NCBI RefSeq assembly: GCF_018224885.1
Contig: NZ_JAGTXB010000012.1
Coordinates: 62,001 to 126,000 of the forward strand
DNA from: Chitinophaga hostae
GTDB taxonomy: Bacteria > Bacteroidota > Bacteroidia > Chitinophagales > Chitinophagaceae
Direction: 5' to 3'
DNA length: 64,000 nt
A program made the translations under genes and the position numbers. This document shows positions 26,422-35,122 of this stretch, in pieces. How positions within the stretch are numbered: position 1 is the stretch's first letter; every line of letters begins with the position of its first letter. The notes under the pieces were generated by a model. That model made no database searches and was not told the origin of the DNA. It saw only the letters and a program-made list of their open reading frames with translations.

Positions 26422-26553
26422 TCATCCCGTATACTTTAAACTGGTTCGGATATTCTCACCTGGGTATTCCTTGAAGTCTTTCGGCAGGAACTGATATGTT
26501 TCAATCCACTCTCTCGTTTTGTCAATGATAGCATCTGCATGTGGGTTTTCCAC
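26422..26553 (-). pseudogene. Coding-like tail after the APS kinase stop codon
   Basis: After the TAA of cysC (26560-26562) the same frame stays open through ATA ATA GTG and 42 further codons to TGA (26422-26424). The translated tail (PHADAIIDKTREWIETY, then FLPKDFKEYPGENIR, ending SLKYTG) has the amino-acid balance of a real protein C-terminus. Either a GTG at 26551-26553 starts a 43-residue peptide, or this is the remnant of a longer protein whose 5' part was lost. I do not recognise a family. CysC itself does not need this tail. Confidence 0.4.
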
Positions 26554-26559
26554 TATTAT

Positions 26560-27090
26560 TTATACCAATTGTTTGTTTTTCAGGAAACTGAGGGTGTATG
26601 CAAGCATTTCCTCCGGGTCTAATTGTTCCGTATCCAGGGTAAGGTCCGGGAGAGCGGGTGTTTCAAAGGTATCATTCAGGCCGGTAAGGTTATGGATCTT
26701 GTCAGGGTGCGTATCCGGCAGCAGCGCTTTCCGGTAAAGTCCTTTGGGGTCCCTGCTGATCAATGTTTTCAGGTCGCACTTCAGCCAGATCAATAAAGCT
26801 CCGTATTTCAGCCGGAGCTTATTTCTTCCTTCTTCATAAGGATTGATGGCTGCTATGCAAACAAGATCATAATCTGCAGCAATGGACCCGGCATAAGCTC
26901 CTAAACGGGAGATATTCTCCAGCCGGTCTGCTTTGCTAAACCCGAGGTCCTTGCAAAGTGTTTGACGGTAAACATCGCCGTCTATTACCTTCACTGTTAC
27001 ATGCTGCTGGTGGCCCCATTCAAACAAGGCATTGGAGAGTGTGGTTTTGCCGGATCCTGATAAACCGGTAAGCTGGATGATATTGCCCAT
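26560..27090 (-). CDS. cysC: Adenylyl-sulfate (APS) kinase
   Basis: The 176-residue protein is a complete APS kinase: P-loop GLSGSGKTT at 9-17, DGDVYR at 37-42, GFSKADRLENISRLG, and a C-terminal strand LTLDTEQLDPEEML typical of the family. It phosphorylates adenylyl sulfate to PAPS in the cytoplasm. It lies 4 bases after a sulfotransferase gene in the same orientation, so the kinase probably supplies PAPS to that enzyme rather than to sulfate assimilation; no cysD, cysN or cysH gene is in the window. Confidence 0.93.
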   Translation of the reverse strand: MGNIIQLTGLSGSGKTTLSNALFEWGHQQHVTVKVIDGDVYRQTLCKDLGFSKADRLENISRLGAYAGSIAADYDLVCIAAINPYEEGRNKLRLKYGALLIWLKCDLKTLISRDPKGLYRKALLPDTHPDKIHNLTGLNDTFETPALPDLTLDTEQLDPEEMLAYTLSFLKNKQLV

Positions 27091-27094
27091 TTGC

Positions 27095-28051
27095 TTAAAG
27101 GGTAAGGTGTTTTAGCTGCTCATAGGCGGCATGACAATCATTAAAAAAGAATCTTTCATTGTTTTCATGGGACTCCGGTGTAAAAACCTCCTGTGCCGAT
27201 TTGCTGTGATATTTCAGACGGTCATGCACCTGGTCCATATCTTTTACGGGAATACCGGTAAATGCGCTGAAGGCAGCTACCATCTCTTTTCCGCCATGGG
27301 CAAAATCAAAGAAATGGTTGTGCGGATGATCCAGTCGGAAGATCTCCTGCAGCTTTAAGTAATACTGCTCCAGCACCTGCGCTGTATAGCGGTTGAAATC
27401 ACCTCCGTAATGCGCTGGTTCAGCTGTTTTAAGTAAGGCGTGATTAACCATTCCCGGAACGCTGTGGATGCCTCTTCGTTTATCATGAGATGCAATCACC
27501 TCATCGGGTTTGCGGTATAAAAAGAAGAAAGGCGTTTGCGGGAACCATTCCCGCAACAGGTCATAGAAATGAATATGCCAGCTGTCCAGCTTAATAATAT
27601 AGTTGCTTTCTTTATAGTTGCGTTGCTGCCCCATGAGCTTCAGAGCCCACCGGAACCAGGTTTCCCGGGTAGCGGTAGTGAGCTCCGGCTGCTTTTCATC
27701 TGCCCTTAAAATTTCATCCAGCAAGGGAGCTTCTGCAACCACAATATTTTCTTCCGGCGCTGAAAATGCCTGCGATAGCAGGGTAGAGCCGCAGCGGGAA
27801 ACATGGAAAATGAATGCGGAAGGCGCCAGCGAAGGCAGGTTTTTGCAAGCCTCTGCTAAAAAGTCAGTGCTGCTCAGGCTTTCCAGCCGCGACCTTTGCC
27901 GTTGTTTTATGCGGCAAACCTGTATAGTTTCATCAAAGAAGGGTTTGATCATCCGTTCATTTCCCAGGTCCAGCCATTTTATGGTCCATTCATTAGGGTT
28001 GGTATAACTAAGGCGGAAGGGAATCCAGTTGGCTATTAGGGAAGCTTGCAT
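27095..28051 (-). CDS. PAPS-dependent sulfotransferase family protein
   Basis: The 318-residue cytoplasmic protein has the 5'-phosphosulfate-binding loop FHVSRCGSTLLSQAF (SRCGST at 85-90) and the 3'-phosphate-binding segment FFLYRKPDEVIASHDKRRG, as in the broad Sulfotransfer family. No signal peptide or membrane anchor is present. It overlaps the upstream oxygenase gene (TAATG) and is followed by APS kinase after 4 bases. That operon order suggests that a substrate is hydroxylated by the first enzyme and sulfated by this one. The acceptor molecule is unknown. Confidence 0.87.
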   Translation of the reverse strand: MQASLIANWIPFRLSYTNPNEWTIKWLDLGNERMIKPFFDETIQVCRIKQRQRSRLESLSSTDFLAEACKNLPSLAPSAFIFHVSRCGSTLLSQAFSAPEENIVVAEAPLLDEILRADEKQPELTTATRETWFRWALKLMGQQRNYKESNYIIKLDSWHIHFYDLLREWFPQTPFFFLYRKPDEVIASHDKRRGIHSVPGMVNHALLKTAEPAHYGGDFNRYTAQVLEQYYLKLQEIFRLDHPHNHFFDFAHGGKEMVAAFSAFTGIPVKDMDQVHDRLKYHSKSAQEVFTPESHENNERFFFNDCHAAYEQLKHLTL

Positions 28052-28731
28052 TATTTTCCTGCTTTTAGGGTGGCAATTAAATCCCTGGCAGCAGGGGGGG
28101 TCATGCTTTCCAGTTCCGCTATGATCCTGGCTTTTGTAGCGTCATCATAACTTTTTGGCGCATGCTCTGCCGGAAGGTCGTAGCCATGCGTGGCAAACAG
28201 GTCATCTGTCCAACTGTTCCGGATGCCGTCCATCACCAGGTGTACCCTTGGCGTATTGCCATTGTTAACGATACTGTGCGTGGCGGCGAAATTGAGATAC
28301 CAGCATTCGCCTGCGCCCAGGTGCAGCTTTTCTTCTTCAAGGGTAAAGTATACATCCGGGTTGGTGATAATGGGGATATGAATCCTGAATACACCGTCCT
28401 GGTACGCACATCCGGGATCCCGGTGCGGTTTAATAAAGCTTCCGGGGGCGAGGGACAGCAGGCGTACAGCTTCCTTTTCACAATGCCAGGCTTCCAGGAT
28501 GCTGTTTACATAAGGCATAAGGCTAAGTACAGGCGTATTGCTGTAAGTGCTGTTTGCATGGGCGTAAATGTCGGTGCTTTCCCCGCTGGCGGAGCGCAGG
28601 GAAATACTTCGCCAATCGCCGTTAAAGTCCCGTTGATTGAAATGCAGCGGCCAGTCTTCCTTTAAAACCGCTTCCAGCTCCGTGCGAAGCGTGTCTGTAT
28701 GATAGGATTGGGAGAATTTTATGTGGTTCAT
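28051..28731 (-). CDS. Aspartyl/asparaginyl beta-hydroxylase-like 2-oxoglutarate oxygenase
   Basis: A 226-residue protein with the double-stranded beta-helix oxygenase signature: the iron-binding HxD at H103 and D105 (KPHRDPG), the distal histidine H152 (NFAATHSIVNNG) and an arginine at about 162 (PRVHLVMDG) for 2-oxoglutarate. This set matches the Asp/Asn beta-hydroxylase family. Bacterial members hydroxylate Asp, Asn or other residues, free or carrier-bound, in the cytoplasm. It heads a three-gene operon with a sulfotransferase and APS kinase. The N-terminal part is of normal length for the bacterial single-domain form. Confidence 0.87.
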   Translation of the reverse strand: MNHIKFSQSYHTDTLRTELEAVLKEDWPLHFNQRDFNGDWRSISLRSASGESTDIYAHANSTYSNTPVLSLMPYVNSILEAWHCEKEAVRLLSLAPGSFIKPHRDPGCAYQDGVFRIHIPIITNPDVYFTLEEEKLHLGAGECWYLNFAATHSIVNNGNTPRVHLVMDGIRNSWTDDLFATHGYDLPAEHAPKSYDDATKARIIAELESMTPPAARDLIATLKAGK

Positions 28732-29023
28732 TTGCTCTTTAACAGTGGCCTAAATATCTGAAAATATTCATTAAACGGCGCTATTATTTTAGTAATAACA
28801 CTTTTGTTTTAAATGGCGGCTGTAGATACAGACGTACTGTTTATTATAATAATCAGTATTGATCGGACATAGCCATAATTCCAGGTGAGATTTTATCTTA
28901 CACTTGTTAACTGGCAGTATTTAAACGATATAAAAACATTGTATTTTAGGAGGTATGATCCTTTGGGCAGTATTACCTTCCTTAAGGTCAATTTATAAAC
29001 TAACGTTTCAGTAAAGTAATATT

Positions 29024-30058
29024 ATGCAATTAGTCCGTCAGTTAAGCAAGGTACAGGATCCGGTAATTACCGCGGCAGGCATTGTTTATAAAACCACCGA
29101 TAATGCTGTTGTCTGGATAGATAATGATTTTTCTGTGATTGAATGGGTACCGGATGCAGCCTCTTTTTTGGTTGCCGGGATACTGAATAGGGGGGTGGTC
29201 ATCCGAACAAAAGATAAGATTATTGTCTGGGATGTAAATAGCAACACAAGAAAAGAATATCCGTTTAATTTTGCAGGTAGCCTGCAGATTAAGCTGGTGT
29301 ATGATGATTACATCATCATTCGCAATAAAACGACTGCTGGCTGGAAGCTGAGTAAATATAATTTCCGCAATGCTACCATTGTCTGGGAAGCTGACGGCAC
29401 CTATACCCACCTTTTCACCTGGAACAGTGATCTTTTGGTTGCCACGCATACTGAAAAAAGAGAGGTGCTCATTTGTTTCAATCAATCAAATGGCCACTTT
29501 CTGTGGGAAGTAAATATAAATGAGTTGGCCCTGCCTGCCGGCAGTTATAAAGTTATCGCACGTCCCCAACTTGTTGGTGGCCATGTGTATGTAGGCGTCA
29601 CCAGCGAACAGACCGACTATTTACTATGCCTGGATGCCTGTAATGGCCGGTTACGTTGGCAGGTGAAAGAGGCAGGCATGAGATTCCAGGTAACAGATCT
29701 GGTCATACTATGTTTTGTGAATGCAGAAATTTGGCAGGTTAATAAGGAGGATGGTGAACGCATTCGTACCACGGACCTATCATCTCATATTAGTTCAACA
29801 GGTATTGATGCTTATGCCAACCTGGTATTTAAGGATAATAAAATGTACCTGGCAGGTATCCTGGATACCATTATCAGCGAATGGAATATTCAAACCGGTG
29901 AGCTGTTATGGCAGTACCAGCTATATGATACCGGAGAAACAGGCCGCAGGGGCATTATGATCCCGGCAGCTGAAGATGTATTCTATGTATTTGATAACCG
30001 CATCTGTGTGCTGGATTCTGAACAGAATTTGCATATTTTTAAAAGAGGCAGTATATGA
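29024..30058 (+). CDS. PQQ-like beta-propeller repeat protein, cytoplasmic
   Basis: The 344-residue protein has repeated blade motifs of the PQQ/WD40-like propeller type (CFNQSNGHFLWEV, CLDACNGRLRWQV, WNIQTGELLWQYQ), spaced by about 40-60 residues. There is no signal peptide and no PQQ-cofactor or dehydrogenase signature, so it is probably a binding scaffold rather than an enzyme. It is divergent from the hydroxylase-sulfotransferase operon with about 290 bases between. Proteins of this shape are sometimes immunity proteins or protein-binding adaptors, but nothing here proves that. Confidence 0.7.
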   Translation: MQLVRQLSKVQDPVITAAGIVYKTTDNAVVWIDNDFSVIEWVPDAASFLVAGILNRGVVIRTKDKIIVWDVNSNTRKEYPFNFAGSLQIKLVYDDYIIIRNKTTAGWKLSKYNFRNATIVWEADGTYTHLFTWNSDLLVATHTEKREVLICFNQSNGHFLWEVNINELALPAGSYKVIARPQLVGGHVYVGVTSEQTDYLLCLDACNGRLRWQVKEAGMRFQVTDLVILCFVNAEIWQVNKEDGERIRTTDLSSHISSTGIDAYANLVFKDNKMYLAGILDTIISEWNIQTGELLWQYQLYDTGETGRRGIMIPAAEDVFYVFDNRICVLDSEQNLHIFKRGSI

Positions 30059-30185
30059 CTAGTGCTGCCATGAATGTAACCCCAAGCTGGGTGTAGGCGC
30101 AGCTAATATCGGGTTTGCATGCCAACCGGCTTTTAACAGATTGCAAGACCATTTCAATAATTATGGAAATATGCCTTTTCTGATG

Positions 30186-30193
30186 TAACTTTG
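30186..30193 (+). promoter_or_regulatory. -7 promoter box upstream of the DoxX-like gene
   Basis: TAACTTTG matches the Bacteroidota TAnnTTTG box exactly and lies 44 bases before the ATG at 30238. The -33 element is weak (TTA near 30161). Confidence 0.5.
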
Positions 30194-30237
30194 AAGTACA
30201 AAGTGCTTTTTAATAAAAAGAATTAAATTTTGCATTT

Positions 30238-30951
30238 ATGACTATACTTACCAGGCTTGAGCAATACTATTATGACGCAAAAGGAAATAAATGGTTTCGC
30301 TACTTTACTGTTTTTTGCCGTCTGATTTTGGCTTTGGGATTTATTCCATCGGGTATAGTGAAAATTATGGGAGAGCGTTTTACTGCACTATCAAATAATC
30401 ATCCTTTGGGTAATTACTTGGAAGCGCTGCATCATACCGGCTATTACTATACATTTATAGGAGTTATGCAAGTAACGGTAGCCATACTATTATTAATTCC
30501 AAGAGCCGCACTTTTGGGTGCAATTATGTATTTCCCTATTATCCTGAATATTTGCATTTTGGCTTATGCTACCCGGTTTGAAGGTACCCGTATCACAACG
30601 CTGATGTTATTGGCCAACTTTTATCTGTTATGCTGGGATTACAACCGGTTAAAAAGTATTCTGCCACTTAAACAGTCTAAAGATAATAGCGGTACAGCAA
30701 AAAATGGAAAGGCGAGCAAAAAGTTTGTGTTTGTTTTTTTTGGGTGTGTTATTGCAACTGCAGCTTTGGTAATATTAATAAATCAATTTTTATATGATAT
30801 TCGGCCTGGTAACTCCTTAATTGAATGTGAGAACGGATGTGCAGGTAATGATAATCCGCAGGCTTGCGAAAGTTTTTGTAATTGTATTTACAACCAGGGT
30901 AAACCGTTAGATAGCTGTTTAGCTGAATTTAACAGAGAAAAAGTAAGGTAA
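30238..30951 (+). CDS. DoxX-like membrane protein with Cys-rich C-terminal tail
   Basis: A 237-residue protein. The first about 150 residues form a DoxX/MauE-like bundle: FTVFCRLILALGFIPSGIVKIMG, a helix around FIGVMQVTVAILLLIPRAALLG, then YFPIILNICILAYATRF and TLMLLANFYLLCWDY. A fifth hydrophobic helix (FVFVFFGCVIATAALVILINQ) leads into a tail with six cysteines in about 31 residues (CENGC, then QACESFCNC, then LDSC). DoxX proteins are usually four-helix and end soon after; the extra helix and tail are unusual and suggest disulfides, a metal or a cluster at one membrane face. No neighbour explains its role. Confidence 0.75.
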   Translation: MTILTRLEQYYYDAKGNKWFRYFTVFCRLILALGFIPSGIVKIMGERFTALSNNHPLGNYLEALHHTGYYYTFIGVMQVTVAILLLIPRAALLGAIMYFPIILNICILAYATRFEGTRITTLMLLANFYLLCWDYNRLKSILPLKQSKDNSGTAKNGKASKKFVFVFFGCVIATAALVILINQFLYDIRPGNSLIECENGCAGNDNPQACESFCNCIYNQGKPLDSCLAEFNREKVR

Positions 30952-31560
30952 CAAGCAAATCTGCATTTTGGGAAATATCTGCGCTGGCCGATCGTCCGCA
31001 TACATTGTTTCAGGAACAACCTTCTGAAAGCCCAACAGAGGTGCAGGTAGAATTACTTTTTATCAGTAATTCTGAGACAGTATAACAGTTAAGATTGTAC
31101 GAAGATCACCAGTCCCGCTGTAGCACGCCATGAAAGGTCTGTGCATTCGTGCTCAAAGGCCCCGGATGTTGAGCGGATCTTTAAAACCATATTCAGGGCC
31201 CGTATTCACCGCATAGATTTGAAACATTTCCCGCCGTTATCTGCAACATATGAGCCCCCTATTTCTAAGAACATTCCGGTATTTTTACCCTATCCAGTTA
31301 AGAGAAAGATTCCAGTTATGAAAATACGTTTGCTACCGCGAAGCTTCCCCGGGGCTATCCCTGCATGATGTCATCTTGTCAGCGCTTTCGCCAGTTGCCA
31401 GGTCCGGGGAGCCGTATCTTTTGCCAGTTTTTCTCCGTCACTGTATTCTTTCAACCCATTTAGCATTATTGATCTACCTAAACCATTAACCTGTATGAAA
31501 ACAGCACTACCCGCACTATTTAAAGCGTGTATCCTACGGCCCGTTATTTCCGGATGTTTT
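30952..31560. other. About 600 bases without an intact gene; coding-like fragments
   Basis: A plus-strand frame from 30960 to TGA at 31131-31133 reads like protein (WEISALADRPHTLFQEQ, then TEVQVELLFISNSETV) but has no ATG and carries an internal TAA at 31083-31085, after which 15 codons follow. On the minus strand a frame ending at 31371 (GLKEYSDGEKLAKD, then TWQLAKALTR) also looks like the end of a protein but has no upstream body. Together these suggest decayed gene ends. The promoter of the GH74 gene should lie in the last 150 bases. Confidence 0.35.
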
Positions 31561-34308
31561 ATGTCCACCAAAGTATGCCTGCAGTTGAGGCAAAAGGCAC
31601 TTGCCTTTCTCTGGTTACTTCCCGTTATTATTACGCTTTATAGCTATGAAGCGATGGCCCAAACCGGTTATACCTGGAACAATTTACCTATTGGCGGCGG
31701 CGGATTTGTTTCCGCGATCATTCCCGGTAAAACCGAGCAAAATCTGGTCTATGCACGGACGGATGTGGGCGGCGCCTACCGCTGGAATGCTTCCACTTCC
31801 AGCTGGGTACCGTTGTTAGATTGGGTGTCCGACAATGAAGTTGGTTTCCTGGGTGTTGAGTCTTTGGCAATAGATCCTCAATTGCCGGGCAGGGTGTATA
31901 TGCTGGTAGGGATCTCCTATTTCAACGGTGGTAAAACAGCCATTCTGCGGTCTTCCGATTATGGCAACACCTTTACTGTTACAGATGTTACCAACCAATT
32001 CAAAGCGCACGGCAATGGCATGGGGCGGCAAACCGGTGAAAAGCTTGTAGTAGATCCTAACAACAGCAACATTCTATACTGCGGCACACGGTGGAATGGA
32101 TTATTCAGAAGCACCGATGCCGGCGCCACCTGGACCCGGTTAAGCTCACTTAATGTAACCACCACCCCTAATGAAAATGGGATAAGCTTTGTGATCTTAG
32201 ACGGAAGCAGCGCTTCAGGTGGTGTTACCCAAAGGATCATTGTGGGGGTATCGCGTAGTGGAAGCACCAACCTGTACCGCAGTGATGATGGTGGACAATC
32301 TTTTGCTGCGGTTTCCGGCGCTACCACCACCTTTATGCCGCACCGGGCAGCGTTGGCCAGTAACGGCACCCTGTTCATCACTTATGGCAACGGTGCGGGC
32401 CCGAGCGGACATTGGTCACAACCGGAGCCCATGGATAACGGGCAGATCTGGAAGTACAGCATTTCCACCGGTGCATGGACGAACATCACCCCCTCCGGTT
32501 TCAGCAGGGCATTTGGAGGGATCAGCGTGGCGCCTAATAATCCCGACAGACTTGTAGCTTCTACCATTAACACCTATATGAACCAGAACGGCGCCTGGGG
32601 CGACAGGATGTTCCTGAGCACGAATGGTGGCTCCAGCTGGGTGGATGTGGTAGACCGGGGATTTACCTTGAATCCCGATGGCATTACCTGGGTTAGCGGG
32701 CACGCCATCCATTGGGCCGGCTCAATAGAATTTGATCCCTTTAATACGGAAAAGGTTTGGGTTACTTCAGGCAATGGCATTTTTGTAAATGATAACATCA
32801 GCTCCGGCGGTACCTGGCGGTTTGCAGTAAAAGGGCTTGAAGAAACCGTGCCGCTTGGCCTGGAAAGTATTTCCAATGGCCCGGTGATATCTGTTATTGG
32901 CGATTACGACGGATTCAGACACACCAATGTTGATCAATATGCACCCATTCATAATCCGCAAATGGGCACCACCACCGGATTGGCAGTAGCTGCTCAAAAC
33001 ACCAACAAAATTGTGCGGGTAGGCAACAACATGTATTACTCCAATAATATGGGATCAACCTGGACCCAGAATAGCATGAATGGCAGCCAGGGACAGGTGG
33101 CATTATCCGCTAACGGTAATACGGTTCTGCATTCGCCGAAGGAATCTTCTACTACCTACCGGTCAACAAATAATGGAACTTCCTGGTCAACGGTAAGCGG
33201 ATTAAGCTTTACCGAAGCACGGCCGGTTGGCGATCCGGTTAATTCCAATAAATTCTATGCATACAATCCCGGAAATGGGGCGGTACTGGTGAGCACCAGC
33301 GGCGGCGCTTCATTTTCTCAAGCCGGTTCAGTTGCCAGCGGCGGTTCAAAGATCATACGGCTGGCACCCGGACAGGAAGGGCATGTTTGGATAGCTTTGA
33401 ACGGTGGCGGGCTGGTACGTTCAACTAATTCCGGGCAATCATTTTCAACCATAAATGGTGTCAGCAATTGCGGTGCCCTTGGTTTTGGAACAGCAGCTTC
33501 CGGGGCAAATTATCCTACTATCTTCATTTGGGGTACCATCAACAATGTCAGAGGTCTTTACCGCTCAACAGACCAGGGGGCTTCGTGGGTACGTGTAAAT
33601 GATGATGCGCATGAATATGGTGGTCCGGGTAACGGGCAATTCGTACAGGGAGATATGAATGTTTTCGGAAGAGTATATATGAGCACAGCAGGCAGAGGTA
33701 TCGTTTATGGAAGCCCAGCCGCCTGTACGCCCACTGTTATCACACCATATTTGAACGTAAATAACGGCACCTGGCAGCAGACAGCCAATGCCTCCCTGGC
33801 TGCGGGCGGCAGCGTGCAGTTTGGCCCTCAGCCTACGCAGGGTGGCGCCTGGAGCTGGAGCGGGCCGAATAATTTTAACGCTGCTACAAGGGAAATATAT
33901 CTTTCAAATGTCCAGTTCAACCAGGCCGGGAACTACGTGGCCACCTATACGAACGCTGGAGGATGCAAAAGCACGCAGACCTTTAACATCTCCCTGAACG
34001 GCTCTTTACTGAAAGCAGGCATCAGTGATACTTCGGCTGCCAGCATATCACAAAAAAACAGTGTTAATGAGGATGCTGTCAGCATTTATCCGAACCCCTC
34101 CAATGAGGGACGGTTTACGATCCTGCTGAAGGAGATCTCAAAACAGGTGATCGTGAGGGTTTATGATAATCAGGGCAGAATGCTTTATGAAAAGAAAACG
34201 CAGGGTAGTAATAAAATAGAAATCGATTCGCAGTTGAATGCAGGATTCTATGTTGTTACGGTAGATTCGGGAGGCTCCGGTTTTACGAAGAAGCTCATTG
34301 TTCAGTGA
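31561..34308 (+). CDS. GH74 xyloglucanase-like protein with T9SS sorting domain
   Basis: The ATG at 31561 gives a normal signal peptide (FLWLLPVIITLYSYEAMAQ); an in-frame ATG at 31495 would add 22 residues before it. The mature protein opens with the hallmark of GH74 double seven-bladed propellers, PIGGGGFVSAIIPG and VYARTDVGGAYRW, with the likely catalytic Asp68. The second propeller brings GDYDGFRH (Asp448/Asp450). Many Asp-box-like blades (STDAGATW, STNGGSSW, STDQGASW) follow. After about residue 720 an immunoglobulin-like domain and a type A type IX secretion domain (SIYPNPSNEGRF, ending GFTKKLIVQ) complete 915 residues. It should be exported across the outer membrane and cleave xyloglucan-type beta-1,4-glucans. 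No SusCD pair is adjacent. Confidence 0.9.
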   Translation: MSTKVCLQLRQKALAFLWLLPVIITLYSYEAMAQTGYTWNNLPIGGGGFVSAIIPGKTEQNLVYARTDVGGAYRWNASTSSWVPLLDWVSDNEVGFLGVESLAIDPQLPGRVYMLVGISYFNGGKTAILRSSDYGNTFTVTDVTNQFKAHGNGMGRQTGEKLVVDPNNSNILYCGTRWNGLFRSTDAGATWTRLSSLNVTTTPNENGISFVILDGSSASGGVTQRIIVGVSRSGSTNLYRSDDGGQSFAAVSGATTTFMPHRAALASNGTLFITYGNGAGPSGHWSQPEPMDNGQIWKYSISTGAWTNITPSGFSRAFGGISVAPNNPDRLVASTINTYMNQNGAWGDRMFLSTNGGSSWVDVVDRGFTLNPDGITWVSGHAIHWAGSIEFDPFNTEKVWVTSGNGIFVNDNISSGGTWRFAVKGLEETVPLGLESISNGPVISVIGDYDGFRHTNVDQYAPIHNPQMGTTTGLAVAAQNTNKIVRVGNNMYYSNNMGSTWTQNSMNGSQGQVALSANGNTVLHSPKESSTTYRSTNNGTSWSTVSGLSFTEARPVGDPVNSNKFYAYNPGNGAVLVSTSGGASFSQAGSVASGGSKIIRLAPGQEGHVWIALNGGGLVRSTNSGQSFSTINGVSNCGALGFGTAASGANYPTIFIWGTINNVRGLYRSTDQGASWVRVNDDAHEYGGPGNGQFVQGDMNVFGRVYMSTAGRGIVYGSPAACTPTVITPYLNVNNGTWQQTANASLAAGGSVQFGPQPTQGGAWSWSGPNNFNAATREIYLSNVQFNQAGNYVATYTNAGGCKSTQTFNISLNGSLLKAGISDTSAASISQKNSVNEDAVSIYPNPSNEGRFTILLKEISKQVIVRVYDNQGRMLYEKKTQGSNKIEIDSQLNAGFYVVTVDSGGSGFTKKLIVQ

Positions 34309-34328
34309 TAAATTTCTCATCCATTCCC

Positions 34329-34362
34329 GGGGAATGCTTCGCAGGAAGTATTCCCCGTTTTT
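34329..34362 (+). terminator. Rho-independent terminator of the GH74 gene
   Basis: An 11-bp stem (arms 34329-34339 and 34346-34356, one G-T pair, GGGGAATGCTT) with a 6-base loop followed by GTTTTT, 20 bases after the stop codon. Confidence 0.88.
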
Positions 34363-34454
34363 GTGTGTGGATGGATTCAGGACCGCACCTGTGCGCAAAA
34401 GAATTGAAAGACTTTTATAATTGCAATATCTTCATACTACAAATCTATCCGGCC

Positions 34455-35060
34455 ATGACAGCAGCTTATCAAAAGATCCTCGCAGGCATCAATAAGGTCA
34501 GCGGGATTACAGAAGAGGACTGGGACCTCTGCCAGGCCAGTCTTCGTTATAAAGCCCTCAAAAAAGGTGAGTTTTTTATAGAAGAAGGTAAGATCTATAA
34601 GGAGATCGCTTTTGTTATCAGCGGTCTTTTCCGCGCGTATTATGTGATTGACGGAGAAGAGATCAATTGCAGCTTTTTCTTTGAAGGACAATGGCCCAAA
34701 GCGTACCACAGCTTTCTTACCCAAACGCCCAGCAAAATGTGGATCCAGGCACTGGAAGATTCCGAGATCTTCCTGCTTTCTTATGAGCTACTGCAATCAT
34801 TGTTCAACGCCAGCAAAAACTGGGAAAGGTTTGGACGCCTCGCTGCCGAAACACTCTATGTGTCTGCCCAGTTGCGCAGTGAAATGCTGTTGCTTGACAA
34901 GCCGGCGGACAGATATCTCAAATTGCAACAACAGCAACCCGAAATACTGGAACGTATTCCACTGTATCATATCGCTTCCTATATCGGTATCAAACAACCC
35001 TCTTTGAGCCGTATCCGCAAAAGGCTTTTAAAAGAGAAGATGGCCAAAGTACGATTATAA
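34455..35060 (+). CDS. Crp/Fnr-family transcriptional regulator
   Basis: The frame is open from 34305, but that part overlaps the GH74 stop and terminator, so the ATG at 34455 is preferred (201 residues). A cyclic-nucleotide-binding-like jelly roll spans about 25-115 (LKKGEFFIEEGKIYKEIAFVISGLFRAYY, then FFFEGQWPKAY). A short C-terminal helix-turn-helix follows (IASYIGIKQPSLSRIRKRLLK). This is the usual Bacteroidota form, which rarely binds cAMP with known affinity. It may control the DUF4440-like gene just downstream (62 bases). Confidence 0.88.
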   Translation: MTAAYQKILAGINKVSGITEEDWDLCQASLRYKALKKGEFFIEEGKIYKEIAFVISGLFRAYYVIDGEEINCSFFFEGQWPKAYHSFLTQTPSKMWIQALEDSEIFLLSYELLQSLFNASKNWERFGRLAAETLYVSAQLRSEMLLLDKPADRYLKLQQQQPEILERIPLYHIASYIGIKQPSLSRIRKRLLKEKMAKVRL

Positions 35061-35122
35061 CCCAGGTTATAATGAAACGGCGCATCAGTCCTTAACTTTA
35101 CAGCATACAAAAACAGTATGTA

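Noticed and set aside
31141..31368. 75-codon plus-strand frame before GH74
   Set aside because: Composition is not protein-like (many Pro, Arg and Ile in no pattern) and no neighbour supports it.
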